A stretch of 30,709 nucleotides of DNA from UBA509 sp038729325 (GCA_038729325.1 JAVYSG010000009.1:1-30709); one strand, 5' to 3'. Counted from the first letter of the stretch, positions 7,380-16,079 are shown. The notes: a model not told the origin generated them from the letters alone. Translations and numbers: made by a program.

Positions 7380-8689
7380 CCCCCCAGGTTCAGTGTGCGG
7401 GCATAACCGTACTCGGCCATAAGTCTGAGCAGAAGATCTTTCTCCCTGGCTGTTTCTGTCTTTATGCCTATCCCATTGAAGAAGTGTGAGACAGCCCGGA
7501 TGTACCTCCTCTGCTTGTTGGCCGTGCTGACCATAAGTTTGCGGAAAACCTCATCGTCGCGCTTCTCCACAAAATCATATCCATCCACAAGAAACAGGTA
7601 AGTTGGCCTCCCTGTCTGGTAATCCCTGGGTGAATGTGGATGAAACTGTTCAGGAAAAGACATCGCAGTGATAACGAATACTACGGCATTTTTCTTTATT
7701 CTCTTTCTTATTTTGTCCATTGCGGCCTCAATGGAGAAATCTCCTGACGGGCGGATCTCGGCCACAAGCTTTTCGAATTTCTTTATGGGTTCCTCAGACT
7801 TCTGTGCAGGAATAAAGTGATCAATGTTTGATGATATCATCTGGAAGCCCACCCCATCTCTATTCTTTATGATGGAATATGAAGCATTAAGAACATTCGT
7901 GACCACAGTGTCGTACATCCTCCTGGTGGATGTCCCCTGATTCATGCCACTGCTGTAATCTATGACAAAATAAACATCGATTTGCCGCTCCTCCTCCATC
8001 TGTTTTATGAAGAGGTCTTCATAATCGCCACCGCTGTACCTGTTCCAAACAATATAACGGAAATCATCGGATTCAACATACTGCCGCACCCCATAGAAAT
8101 CATAACCCTGCCCCGATTTCCTGGAATAGTGCATGCCAGACGTGAAAAGGAAACTGCTGAGCCTTTCGCTGCGCTGTGTATAAATATCTGACAGCGCTGG
8201 ACCTATCTTCACCTCGTCCATCCTCTCAAAAATGGATCGGGTGATGCATATTTTCATCGGGTCCTGCACGTAGGTTATGAGAGGCCCAATTCTGTATTTT
8301 CCAATTGCTATGGATTCTATTGAGTATACCCTTTCTACGGTCTGTCCGGGGGATAGTGCGATTTCACCTTCAAAATCCCCATTTGTCCTGAAAACATCCG
8401 AAAGAGTATCATAATAATGGAAGGTTATTGTTCTTGAAGTTGGATTAAAGAACCTTACTCTTATCTCCTTAGCCTGGTGTTTTCTGCCATGATCATCACT
8501 GAGATACCTCTCTATCCTTATCCTGAACAGATCGGTTGCTGTTCCCTTATTGAAAAGTATAATGTCCGCAGCTATGATGAAGAACAGTACAAGTGAAAAT
8601 ATTATGAAATACCTGTATCCAAAGAACAGTGCCTCCAGAACAGCACTTGTAACTGCCGATATCAGAGCATAGCCGGACTTCTTGATCAT
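7376..8689 (-). CDS. DUF58 / von Willebrand A-like membrane protein
   Basis: A 437-aa protein with two N-terminal membrane helices (about residues 8-24 and 27-46), a beta-rich middle region, and a DUF58 block: YGVRQYVESDDFRYIVWNR at about 199-217, the form in which DUF58 proteins show 'G.R.Y..GD..R.I.W'. A von Willebrand-like strand with a MIDAS-type motif follows (DYSSGMN, Asp244-Gly248). The fifth MIDAS position is Gly rather than the usual Ser. DUF58 proteins are regular partners of MoxR ATPases and are thought to act in chaperone-like assembly or maturation of membrane or cofactor-dependent complexes. The gene overlaps moxR upstream and the membrane protein downstream by 4 bp each, a coupled operon. 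Confidence 0.85.
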   Translation of the reverse strand: MIKKSGYALISAVTSAVLEALFFGYRYFIIFSLVLFFIIAADIILFNKGTATDLFRIRIERYLSDDHGRKHQAKEIRVRFFNPTSRTITFHYYDTLSDVFRTNGDFEGEIALSPGQTVERVYSIESIAIGKYRIGPLITYVQDPMKICITRSIFERMDEVKIGPALSDIYTQRSERLSSFLFTSGMHYSRKSGQGYDFYGVRQYVESDDFRYIVWNRYSGGDYEDLFIKQMEEERQIDVYFVIDYSSGMNQGTSTRRMYDTVVTNVLNASYSIIKNRDGVGFQMISSNIDHFIPAQKSEEPIKKFEKLVAEIRPSGDFSIEAAMDKIRKRIKKNAVVFVITAMSFPEQFHPHSPRDYQTGRPTYLFLVDGYDFVEKRDDEVFRKLMVSTANKQRRYIRAVSHFFNGIGIKTETAREKDLLLRLMAEYGYARTLNLGG

Positions 8690-9654
8690 TTCGGTGTCGC
8701 TACCTGCGATATGACTCTGTCTATAACCCTGTTGACTGTGCTCATGGCATCTCCACCATTTTCCAGCAGTGCCTCAGGTCGTAGTATTATCCTGTGGTTC
8801 AGAAGTTCATGTGCCAGAAATCTTACATCCTCCGGAATCACGTATTCACGCCCATTAAGCATTGCGTTTGCCTTGGCTGCCATAAGATACTTTGCTGTTG
8901 TCCTGGGGCTCGCTCCAACAAGTATGAGGTCGTTCGTCCTCGTTGTGCGAATTATATCAACAATATACGTTATGATCTCATCGCTTGCATAGATATTTGA
9001 AACCTCTTTCCTGAGAGAAAGAATCTTATTAGAATCAATATCATTCTGCAATTCCTCCTCCGGCAGGGAGAGAGATTTCAGTATGCCCATCTCCTCCTCC
9101 CTGGATGGGTAAGTAAGGATATATCTGAAAAGAAATCTGTCCATAAGGGCCTCTGCAAGTGGAAATGTTCCCTCCTGCTCAATGGGATTTTGCGTCGCAA
9201 TTACAAGGAACGGCTCTGGAAGGTTGTAATCTTCCCCTCCCACCGAGACCTTCTTTTCTTCCATTCCCTCCAGAAGGGCAGATTGCACCTTTGCAGGCGT
9301 CCTGTTAATTTCATCTGCAAGAAGCACGTTTGCAAATATTGGCCCCCTCCTGAACTCGATCTTTTTGGCCTCAAGGTTGAAGACCATTGTTCCGGTAACA
9401 TCCGATGGAAGCATATCTGGTGTGAACTGGATTCTCTTGAAATCCATGCAGAGGTTTCGTGAGAACTCGCTGGCAAGCATTGTTTTTGCTAGCCCGGGAA
9501 CACCCTCCAGAAGAACATGGTTATTGCTCAGCAGCGCGATGAACATGAACCGGACTATTTTTTCTGACCCTATTACCCGTTTACCAATGGCAGTTTCTAT
9601 TCTCCTTACTGTATTCCTCAATTCCCCAACATCTACAAATTCATTTTCAGTCAT
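8686..9654 (-). CDS. moxR: MoxR-family AAA+ ATPase
   Basis: A 322-aa AAA+ ATPase with all expected parts: Walker A GVPGLAKT (51-58), Walker B LLADEINRTP (111-120), sensor-1 region ATQNP (153-157), arginine-finger region EALMDRF (168-174) and a C-terminal helical lid with ASPRTTAKYLMAAKA. MoxR proteins act as ATP-driven remodellers that work with von Willebrand/DUF58 partners, here encoded immediately downstream with a 4-bp overlap. The length and motif spacing are normal and the protein is probably active. The client is unknown; the operon's large secreted protein and the membrane proteins are candidates (inference). Confidence 0.93.
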   Translation of the reverse strand: MTENEFVDVGELRNTVRRIETAIGKRVIGSEKIVRFMFIALLSNNHVLLEGVPGLAKTMLASEFSRNLCMDFKRIQFTPDMLPSDVTGTMVFNLEAKKIEFRRGPIFANVLLADEINRTPAKVQSALLEGMEEKKVSVGGEDYNLPEPFLVIATQNPIEQEGTFPLAEALMDRFLFRYILTYPSREEEMGILKSLSLPEEELQNDIDSNKILSLRKEVSNIYASDEIITYIVDIIRTTRTNDLILVGASPRTTAKYLMAAKANAMLNGREYVIPEDVRFLAHELLNHRIILRPEALLENGGDAMSTVNRVIDRVISQVATPK

Positions 9655-10172
9655 AGTATACCTTCATCCTCCTGCTCAAATTCAACAATCTGGTTCTTGG
9701 CTTTCCTGAGCCTGTTGTACAGGTTAAGAATCTCATTGAATGTCTCCTGCCTTCCTTCAGTACCACGCTGTTTCCTCTTTTTCCTGGTGGAGTGGGACAT
9801 TGCCTCAAATTTGTTGAAGCGCTTCATCAGAACCCTGAAATATTCATCATATTCCCTCAGGTAATGAAATTCCTTTTCCATGGGGTCCAGAAAATGGTGA
9901 AAGTCGTCTGCCTTTACTTTTTCTGATTCCAGAGCAAAGAAATCGCGTGGAATGATGAATTTCTCCTTCTTCTGTTCAAGAGTTGGCGGACCGTCAATCT
10001 TTGAACTTCGTCTCTTTACCTTTACCACTGCAGAAGTGAGAAAAATGAGAATAACAGGTATTATAAATGTAAGGAGAAAGAGAGGATTATGCTCAACACT
10101 GTTCACGAAACTTGTAAAAAGCTGCGGCCCGATTGCGCTCAATCCTGAAGATGCCTGACCTACTCCCGTCAT
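9651..10172 (-). CDS. Single-pass membrane protein with helical cytosolic tail, MoxR operon
   Basis: A 173-aa protein not recognised as a named family. A short N-terminal segment precedes one clear membrane helix (about residues 28-50), which is followed by a basic stop-transfer stretch (KVKRRSSK). The remaining 120 residues are charged and mostly helical, with a basic patch near 130-140 (TRKKRKQRG) and a coiled-coil-like end (NEILNLYNRLRKAKNQIVEF). The orientation is probably N-out/C-in by the positive-inside rule. It begins 4 bp after the preceding gene's stop and overlaps the moxR start by 4 bp. It may tether the ATPase to the membrane, which is inference from position only. Confidence 0.7.
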   Translation of the reverse strand: MTGVGQASSGLSAIGPQLFTSFVNSVEHNPLFLLTFIIPVILIFLTSAVVKVKRRSSKIDGPPTLEQKKEKFIIPRDFFALESEKVKADDFHHFLDPMEKEFHYLREYDEYFRVLMKRFNKFEAMSHSTRKKRKQRGTEGRQETFNEILNLYNRLRKAKNQIVEFEQEDEGIL

Positions 10173-10176
10173 AGAT

Positions 10177-10776
10177 CTATACCTTTACGTCACTGTCTGA
10201 AAAATACAGCTTCATTATGTCCATGTAATTATAAATTTCAGAAAAACGGTTTATGAGATCATCGCCATCAAAACTGACTTCCTCTGCAAAACGTGCCGGT
10301 TCATAGAAATTTAAATAAAATGTTAGCAGTTTCCTCAGCGCCTGAGCACGATTTTTTGAATCGTCTTCTGTGGTGACTATATCATCGAATGCCTCCAGGA
10401 TTGTGAAGCTGTCCACGTATCCATTCTCCGGAACATTTATCTTCATTGATGAGAGTTCGTTCATGAAAAAATGTCTGTTACCCTCAGAATCAGACATTCT
10501 GGCTCCGAAAAACCTTGAGTAATCCTTTTTTGCGGCCTGAAAAGTTACCTTTGCTGCACCTACAATATCATTCTCTCCAATGAGCTTCTTTGCCTCCAGA
10601 ACAGGAGGAATGTCTCCTACAGTCTTGACCTCCACAACTGTTTCCACGTTTTCAATTGTGGGACCTTTAAAACGTGATTTCTGTTTTCGGGGCTTCTTTC
10701 CGTTATCCCCGGAGACTTTTCTTGCATCGGTCTGACCCTTTACTACCTTTTTCGGTTCCTTTGAAAATAAAGACAT
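10177..10776 (-). CDS. Uncharacterised cytosolic protein, MoxR operon
   Basis: A 199-aa soluble protein of unknown family. The N-terminal 45 residues are very basic and probably disordered (KEPKKVVKGQ... PRKQKSRFKG); the rest is acidic and helical. The ATG at 10776 is preferred over an in-frame start at 10815, because GGGAG lies 9 bp before it and it then starts just after the stop of the upstream gene instead of overlapping it by 35 bp. The spacing to both neighbours is 4 bp, so it is co-translated with them. No membrane helix, signal or enzyme motif is seen. It could be an adaptor for MoxR or a DUF4129-like cytosolic remnant, but neither can be shown. Confidence 0.65.
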   Translation of the reverse strand: MSLFSKEPKKVVKGQTDARKVSGDNGKKPRKQKSRFKGPTIENVETVVEVKTVGDIPPVLEAKKLIGENDIVGAAKVTFQAAKKDYSRFFGARMSDSEGNRHFFMNELSSMKINVPENGYVDSFTILEAFDDIVTTEDDSKNRAQALRKLLTFYLNFYEPARFAEEVSFDGDDLINRFSEIYNYMDIMKLYFSDSDVKV

Positions 10777-10780
10777 GCTA

Positions 10781-13129
10781 TCATTCTCCCTTAAGCTCAG
10801 TCGAGTAGTATCCAACAGAAATGTTGGCGTATTCTGGTATACTCTTCATATCATTATATGTGTAGTCCAGAAAATCAATATATAATGAGCTGTCCCCCGT
10901 TCTTAAAATTGCGAAATAATTCGGCAGGCTTATATTTTCTCCTGACACACTAGGATTGGCGATCATTGACCCGTCTATGGCCAGATTCACGTTTGGTGTC
11001 GTGTTTGCGCTTTCAGTTATGTTTGTCACAAGTATTTCTGACGCCTGATTCCAGGAATAATTTGCATAGAAGCTGTCAGCTTTGCTTTCGTATGTCCATT
11101 CCAGTGTGGTGAGATTCAGGGATCCGCCTGTTACGCTGAATGATTCGTTCCACATGTAGACCGTGCTGTTGAGGGTGAAAGAAGATTGGTTAACCAGGTA
11201 GCCAGCAAGATTTGCGTCAAAAATAAAGTTGCCGGAATACAGCGGTATGATTGCNNNNNNNNNNNNNNNNNNNNNNNNNNNNNNNNNNNNNNNNNNNNNN
11301 NNNNNNNNNNNNNNNNNNNNNNNNNNNNNNNNNNNNNNNNNNNNNNNNNNNNNNATTTCTCCGGTGCTGTTTACAATATGGACTGTAAAATTAACTGGCG
11401 CATCTGAATAGCTTGAAGCCTGAGAGGGTGAGCTTGCATTAATTGCCGAAGTCACATTTGCCGGGCTGATACCTGGCAGCCCGGTACCTGAAGAAGCGGA
11501 CCAGTATTCAAATCCTGGCCCTATGTCAGCAGGTGTAAGATTAACGCGCGGTATTGTGGTATTCCCTGTCAGGTTGATTTCGACTGTCCTGTTCAGGTAA
11601 CCGGGTCTGGAAAAGTGCAGATAATAAGTGCCGCCCAGTAGCCTGCCTGAAAAATTCCCCGTTGAGTTGCTTGAAAAGTTAATCACGGGAGAGGATCCCG
11701 GAGAAACTCCAATTCCAATGCTGACACCGGTTATTCCATTTCCCGATAGTGGGTTTCCCACTGTACCGCTGACGCTGAACAATCCGGATGATGTGTTAAC
11801 TTGGAATGAGCCCCCCTGATTCTGCAACGAACTCATGTTGAATTCTGGAAACCTTGAAGATTCTATCACCAGATGATATTCTCCTGTGTAGCTGAAATTC
11901 ACCGAGAAGTACCCGTCCGCATTTGTGCTGAACTCATAATAAGAATAGGTCCCATTGACTGAAGTCAGGGCAGTAAAATTGAGATCAGCAAGTTTCTGTC
12001 CTGTCTGATTTGATTGCAGGTAACCGTCCATAACCTGAACCGGTTGCTGAGCTTCCGGAGTAATGGTATAATTTACCTTCGACAGATTATTACCCATTGG
12101 AACCGGCGGTATCAGAATGTTTGAGCTCTGTGCCGGTGAATTAGCCCAAAACGGGTTTTTTGATTCCATAGACTGGTTATGTGTTGTATTTTTAGTCGCA
12201 GTTACATTGGCACCAGCCGTAACATACTGGTACCCTGAAAATTGCAAAATGTTGGAACCGTATGTTGCATCGATTGAATAAAAACCATTTGATCCTGTTT
12301 TTACCGATGTTTTCAGAGTGCTTGAATAAACTGTTGCGTTGGCAATACCATATCCAAGATCATTTCTAACATATCCTGAAATTCTGTATATAGCCGATGT
12401 GATGGGATGAAGAAATATTGACTCATTTTTGATGGTTGATCCGCTCACGGTTATGACTTCAGGCGATGTAACATTTGAGAAACCTGGCTTTATTACACTG
12501 ATCTTATATGTCCCGTTCACAATAAACTGTTCGAAAGACCCAGAAAGAGCGGATGAAAATGAATACTGACCATAATATCCAGTCAATTTGATTGCCACAT
12601 CACCAACTGTACCGTTGGTGGAAATGGTATTCCCTGAAACATTGTATTTTGGTGACTGCGGCATTGTGACATTAAGCCAGTATACACCCGATGACGGTAT
12701 GAATACATCCAAGTAAGTTGTGCTGAACTGGAATGCCTTGAAGGCAAATACTCCGCTTCCCGCTTTCATTACCTGTATGCTGTAAAATCCGCTTGAATTG
12801 GTTCGTGTCGAAACTATTACTTCCATTACTGCCACATAGATTTTCTGGTCTGCAAGGGGTGTTTTCCCGGTAGAGTTTTTTCCATATGCATAACCAACCA
12901 TGTTAACGCTTGCATTTCCCGTAGGACTGAAGCTCGTAACATTCTGGCCAAGTTTCTGGGAGTTGTACGTCTGGTTGCCAAATATGATTTCAGGAGGGGG
13001 CTTTACATTTTTAGGTGGGTGAATTATCAGCGTAGCTGGTTGAGAAGGGTAATCAACGTTGAAGAACACGAATACGCTTGATATGAGGAGTATCCCCACC
13101 AGCAACAGTGCAACTGATTTTGCCTGCAA
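10781..13129 (-). CDS. Large secreted/anchored protein with carboxypeptidase-regulatory-like repeats
   Basis: At least 782 aa (interrupted by a gap). The N-terminus is a signal peptide or anchor: a few basic residues, then VALLLVGILLISSVFVFF. The exported part contains several beta-sandwich repeats of the CarboxypepD-reg/PEGA kind, recognised by 'ISGYVRN..G.GIANATVYSSTL..SVKT..NGFYSI' and by 'VSGTVGNPLSGNGITGV', and is very rich in NxS/T sequons (about forty by eye), so it is probably an N-glycosylated surface protein. There is no obvious C-terminal helix. The start is TTG at 13129 with a weak ribosome site, so the exact start is uncertain. Both sides of the N gap read in compatible frame and style, supporting one gene. 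It heads the MoxR/DUF58 operon and is a plausible client or sensor (inference). Confidence 0.78.
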   Translation of the reverse strand: MQAKSVALLLVGILLISSVFVFFNVDYPSQPATLIIHPPKNVKPPPEIIFGNQTYNSQKLGQNVTSFSPTGNASVNMVGYAYGKNSTGKTPLADQKIYVAVMEVIVSTRTNSSGFYSIQVMKAGSGVFAFKAFQFSTTYLDVFIPSSGVYWLNVTMPQSPKYNVSGNTISTNGTVGDVAIKLTGYYGQYSFSSALSGSFEQFIVNGTYKISVIKPGFSNVTSPEVITVSGSTIKNESIFLHPITSAIYRISGYVRNDLGYGIANATVYSSTLKTSVKTGSNGFYSIDATYGSNILQFSGYQYVTAGANVTATKNTTHNQSMESKNPFWANSPAQSSNILIPPVPMGNNLSKVNYTITPEAQQPVQVMDGYLQSNQTGQKLADLNFTALTSVNGTYSYYEFSTNADGYFSVNFSYTGEYHLVIESSRFPEFNMSSLQNQGGSFQVNTSSGLFSVSGTVGNPLSGNGITGVSIGIGVSPGSSPVINFSSNSTGNFSGRLLGGTYYLHFSRPGYLNRTVEINLTGNTTIPRVNLTPADIGPGFEYWSASSGTGLPGISPANVTSAINASSPSQASSYSDAPVNFTVHIVNSTGEXXXXXXXXXXXXXXXXXXXXXXXXXXXXXXXXXXAIIPLYSGNFIFDANLAGYLVNQSSFTLNSTVYMWNESFSVTGGSLNLTTLEWTYESKADSFYANYSWNQASEILVTNITESANTTPNVNLAIDGSMIANPSVSGENISLPNYFAILRTGDSSLYIDFLDYTYNDMKSIPEYANISVGYYSTELKGE
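11255..11354. other. Assembly gap (100 N)
   Basis: A run of exactly 100 N inside the large secreted-protein gene. The same length recurs at three other places, so it is a placeholder. Coding style and frame agree on both sides, but the number of missing repeat residues is unknown. Confidence 0.95.
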
Positions 13130-13217
13130 TAATGAACCAGATATATGATATATTTTAATGTTTGCTATGATGTATGTAACAATTTCATTATTCCACAGAG
13201 ATCATTTCGAAAATAAG

Positions 13218-13232
13218 TATATATTTATAAAT
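13218..13232 (-). promoter_or_regulatory. Probable TATA region of the MoxR/DUF58 operon
   Basis: The minus strand reads ATTTATAAATATATA in the 111-bp space between the arcS stop and the first gene of the six-gene operon. If used, it would give an mRNA leader of roughly 60 nt. A second A/T box at about 13143-13152 lies too close to the TTG start to serve it. Confidence 0.35.
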
Positions 13233-13240
13233 TTCCGGGA

Positions 13241-14812
13241 TCAGTTTCTCACTTTCACCGCAACACCCTTTTTGAGTGACACCATTGCGACGCCGGGCAT
13301 TTTTGCGATACCGACGCCCATTACCTTACCTGAGTGCGCAAGTACAACCTCATCCTCCTGCCTTACGTCTTCCGTGACAGATACAACACCCACTGCGTAC
13401 ACACTGGCAGTGGGCTTGAAATCATCAATTTCCACGACGAACTTATTGTTATCAAGGAAAACTGAACCGGAAGCTTTGTTTATGGTAAATTTGCCCATGG
13501 CTGGGTTATAAACAAGAAACGGTTTACCATCCAGTGTGAGCATTTCGCTGTTGTAATTTCTCACGATCCTGCACTTTTCAACATATTCCCGGATCCAGCC
13601 CCCGAACTGATAGCTGGCAATCTGCACATATGGTTCAATCTTAAGTGATCTTGGTGCGGCAATACCCTGATCTTTCACATAACCGGCGATTTCATCCCTC
13701 AGGCTGACAATGGAGGCGTCTCTGTCTTCGGTCCATTCAATATTTACTGTATCATATGGAAGAACATCGCGGATAAAGTCAAGATCTTCCCCTACGAATG
13801 TGAATAATTTACTGTATCTGTTCCTTGCCAGATAGTCTGAAAGAATGTCCCTGATCATGACGCGCTCGTCTTCATACCAGTCGCCTATAACCGGTATGTC
13901 GTAAAAGCGAGCAGGATAGGTTGCCTCAAGCTCCCTGGGAACCAGACCCACCGGTGAAGTTACAATTAGTTCATGAATTGAATTCCTGTAGGGAGCCAGC
14001 GCCTCAATGATTCTTTTATGTGATTTCGATTCTGAATACGGTTTTCTTGCAGAGCATGGAAGAATCAGTGCAATATCTCTCCCATAAGGCTTTGTATACA
14101 CATCAGAAATATACTGCCTGTACCTGGAGATATCTGGCCTCCTCAGCGATTCCAGTGAGTTGGCTTTTATATAAGGCGTTCTCCGTGGGAAAACTTCTTC
14201 ACTCTCCTTCCTGTATGCAGAATCCATTATTCTTAGCATCTCGGATGCCTTGGATGAGAACTGGAATTTTTCGACAGCCTCCCTGAGCGTACCGTTTCGG
14301 ATTGACAGTGACAGGAGTGAAATGATATCCTGTGCGAATCGCAGATTTTCGGCAAATGAATTTTCACTGGATTCGATATAACCGAGCTCTGTAAACTTGA
14401 TGCCTGCCAGACTTTCCATTCTCATTGTCGAGTCATCGAAAAGCGACACGCCCGCATAAACCATTGCAGGCAGAAGATAGGGATCGGATATCCCCTGGAT
14501 ATAAATGAGCTTTGAAACTCCGTATATTTTCCTGATGGCGTATATTGCTTCCAGCAATTTTCTTGGCCTCTGGATAAGCTGCAGACCATCCGGAAGCATT
14601 ACGATGTTTTCACTGGCCGGAAAATCGCTCAAGCCATGTCTGGAAGGGTATACAATTTCAAGTGGCACAGTATCTCCACTCGTGAAGACAAGCCTGTTCT
14701 CTGTACGCTTTATTTCGCCACCCGGTCCCGTTGTGAAAATATGAGGATAGTGAATATTCCCATCCATGGTGCCGATCCTAGCTATTCCGAAGAAGGCTTC
14801 GTCTATGAACAT
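13241..14812 (-). CDS. arcS: Archaeosine synthase (ArcS/TgtA2) with C-terminal PUA domain
   Basis: A 523-aa protein. ArcS converts preQ0 at position 15 of archaeal tRNA towards archaeosine (G+). The N-terminal half resembles the tRNA-guanine transglycosylase barrel but without an obvious catalytic set. The diagnostic ArcS block is LILPCSARKPYSESKSHKRI (about residues 253-272), followed by VTSPVGLVPRELE. The last 80 residues form a PUA RNA-binding domain (GKVMGVGIAKMPG). The length is close to other euryarchaeal ArcS. The ATG at 14812 begins the conserved N-terminus. Divergent from csl4 across about 120 bp. The neighbourhood (Csl4, LSm, and Trm56 further on) is RNA-centred. Confidence 0.88.
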   Translation of the reverse strand: MFIDEAFFGIARIGTMDGNIHYPHIFTTGPGGEIKRTENRLVFTSGDTVPLEIVYPSRHGLSDFPASENIVMLPDGLQLIQRPRKLLEAIYAIRKIYGVSKLIYIQGISDPYLLPAMVYAGVSLFDDSTMRMESLAGIKFTELGYIESSENSFAENLRFAQDIISLLSLSIRNGTLREAVEKFQFSSKASEMLRIMDSAYRKESEEVFPRRTPYIKANSLESLRRPDISRYRQYISDVYTKPYGRDIALILPCSARKPYSESKSHKRIIEALAPYRNSIHELIVTSPVGLVPRELEATYPARFYDIPVIGDWYEDERVMIRDILSDYLARNRYSKLFTFVGEDLDFIRDVLPYDTVNIEWTEDRDASIVSLRDEIAGYVKDQGIAAPRSLKIEPYVQIASYQFGGWIREYVEKCRIVRNYNSEMLTLDGKPFLVYNPAMGKFTINKASGSVFLDNNKFVVEIDDFKPTASVYAVGVVSVTEDVRQEDEVVLAHSGKVMGVGIAKMPGVAMVSLKKGVAVKVRN

Positions 14813-14935
14813 TTATCCCTTATTTCAAAGCTCCTTTATTCAATTTCCCCTCATTCTACTGTGGAAAGGTTAATTAGTCTGCATTTACTCTTGCCATTGA
14901 ATTCATTGGCACAATCTCTACATAAGCAGGTAAAG

Positions 14936-15520
14936 ATGGAACAGGACAGTATTTCAAATGTTGATATGGTTGTTCCGGGTGACGTCATAGCAACCGCTGA
15001 GGAATATGTTCCGGGTAAAAATACATCAGAAAGCGAAGGTAAGATAATCTCTCTTGCTTTTGGGAGCGTAAGGAAAGATGACAGAAATCTGACTGTATCA
15101 GTGCAGCCACTGAAAAAGAGAACATCCATCAAAACCGGTGAAACAGTGTATGGTCAGGTATACAGAGTGGATCAGAGAAAAGCATCAGTAAAGATAGGGG
15201 CTGCTCTTGATCCTGAAACGGGCCTGATACAGTTCAATGCAGATGGATATGTCAATTTGCCACAGCAGTACGACAGGAATTCCATATCACCATTGAGGAT
15301 TGGTGATATAATCAGGGCAAAAGTAATGAGAACAGGGGACAGGGGCTTTGAACTTTCCATCAATGGCAGGAATCTTGGAGTCCTTAAGACACTCTGCCTC
15401 AGGTGCAGGCTTCCAATGGTGAAAAAGGATGGTACACTTTACTGTGAAAACTGCGAAAAGAGTGAAGTGAGAAAGGTGGCTGAAGATTACGGTGAAATAA
15501 ATATAGTTGGGGATGCATGA
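14936..15520 (+). CDS. csl4: Exosome RNA-binding cap subunit Csl4
   Basis: A 194-aa protein with the three Csl4 parts: an N-terminal domain (VVPGDVIATAEEYVPGKNT at 12-30), a central S1 RNA-binding domain (about 65-145) and a C-terminal zinc ribbon (Cys154, Cys157, Cys170, Cys173). Csl4 forms part of the cap of the archaeal RNA exosome and recruits DnaG and substrates. The ATG at 14936 is chosen over longer in-frame extensions into the arcS 5' region: it sits five bases after AGG and gives the standard Csl4 N-terminus. It overlaps the next, 53-aa gene by one base (TGATG) and heads a csl4 / small protein / lsm operon. Confidence 0.92.
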   Translation: MEQDSISNVDMVVPGDVIATAEEYVPGKNTSESEGKIISLAFGSVRKDDRNLTVSVQPLKKRTSIKTGETVYGQVYRVDQRKASVKIGAALDPETGLIQFNADGYVNLPQQYDRNSISPLRIGDIIRAKVMRTGDRGFELSINGRNLGVLKTLCLRCRLPMVKKDGTLYCENCEKSEVRKVAEDYGEINIVGDA

Positions 15521-15681
15521 TGAAAAACAATATTGGTGGGAATATCAAGGACGTGGAGAAGCTGTCAAATGAAGTAACTTCCATGAGGAAGGAGCTTGAT
15601 GACGTCAAGGAAGTCCTCAAGGGTCTTATTCAGGTGATAATGAGCCGAGAAGAGGGCCTGGATGAGGATGAATATAACTGA
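15520..15681 (+). CDS. Small coiled-coil protein between csl4 and lsm (53 aa)
   Basis: A 53-aa protein, not recognised. The ATG at 15520 overlaps the csl4 stop (TGATG); an adjacent ATG at 15517 is an alternative. The sequence is a heptad-like amphipathic helix (VEKLSNEVTSMRKELDDVKE, then VLKGLIQVIMSREEG) ending in an acidic tail (LDEDEYN). It is followed after 9 bp by lsm, whose Shine-Dalgarno GAGGG abuts its stop. The coupling on both sides shows that it is a real translated gene. The operon position suggests an accessory factor for RNA degradation or Sm-ring function, but that is inference. Codon use resembles its neighbours. Confidence 0.7.
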   Translation: MKNNIGGNIKDVEKLSNEVTSMRKELDDVKEVLKGLIQVIMSREEGLDEDEYN

Positions 15682-15690
15682 GGGTTAACT

Positions 15691-15906
15691 ATGATAATGC
15701 CTATGAAGATGCTTGAAGAGAATCTGAATAAACACGTAGCATTGCTGCTTAAGGACAACAGGGTTCTGGAAGGAGTCCTGTCCGGTTACGATGAATATAT
15801 GAATATGGTACTGGATGATGTACAGGAGAGCGATGAGGAAGTTACAAGAAAGCTCGGAACTGTCATAATACGTGGAAGCAATGTTGTACGCATTGTCCCC
15901 CGGTGA
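15691..15906 (+). CDS. lsm: LSm / Sm-like archaeal protein (SmAP)
   Basis: A 71-aa Sm-fold protein of standard archaeal length. Sm1 motif: LNKHVALLLKDNRVLEGVLSGYDEYMNMVLDD (residues 10-41, key residues the KD, G and D of the 'D..MN..L.D' part). Sm2 motif: VIIRGSNVVRI (58-68), with the IRGxNV signature. Such proteins assemble into hexa- or heptameric rings binding U-rich RNA. The start at 15691 has GAGGG 6-7 bases upstream; later ATGs (at 15697 and 15703) are in frame but less well placed. Last gene of the csl4 operon. Confidence 0.95.
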   Translation: MIMPMKMLEENLNKHVALLLKDNRVLEGVLSGYDEYMNMVLDDVQESDEEVTRKLGTVIIRGSNVVRIVPR

Positions 15907-16041
15907 TTTATTTTAGTCCACCGGAAGCTGAAAACTATCAATGGTTGAGGTAAACTGGGGCTTTTTCCGGACTTTAACTTTGTATTTTATTGTTTAAGTT
16001 TAGTTTGAGGCTTAATTTTCAATTCTCATACCTTCATAAAC

Positions 16042-16049
16042 TATATATT
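16042..16049 (+). promoter_or_regulatory. TATA box of the peroxiredoxin gene
   Basis: TATATATT, preceded by purines (ATAAAC), is centred about 34 nt before the ATG at 16080. GGTGAT lies between it and the start as a possible Shine-Dalgarno sequence. Confidence 0.55.
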
Positions 16050-16079
16050 TTGAAATATTCTGATACATAAGGTGATGGT

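Noticed and set aside
10777..10815. Thirteen-residue N-terminal extension of the 199-aa MoxR-operon protein
   Set aside because: It overlaps the preceding gene, and a GGGAG ribosome site favours the internal ATG at 10776.
14636..14935. In-frame 5' extension of csl4 to 14636
   Set aside because: It would overlap arcS by about 180 bp. ATG at 14936 has AGG five bases upstream and gives the usual Csl4 N-terminus.
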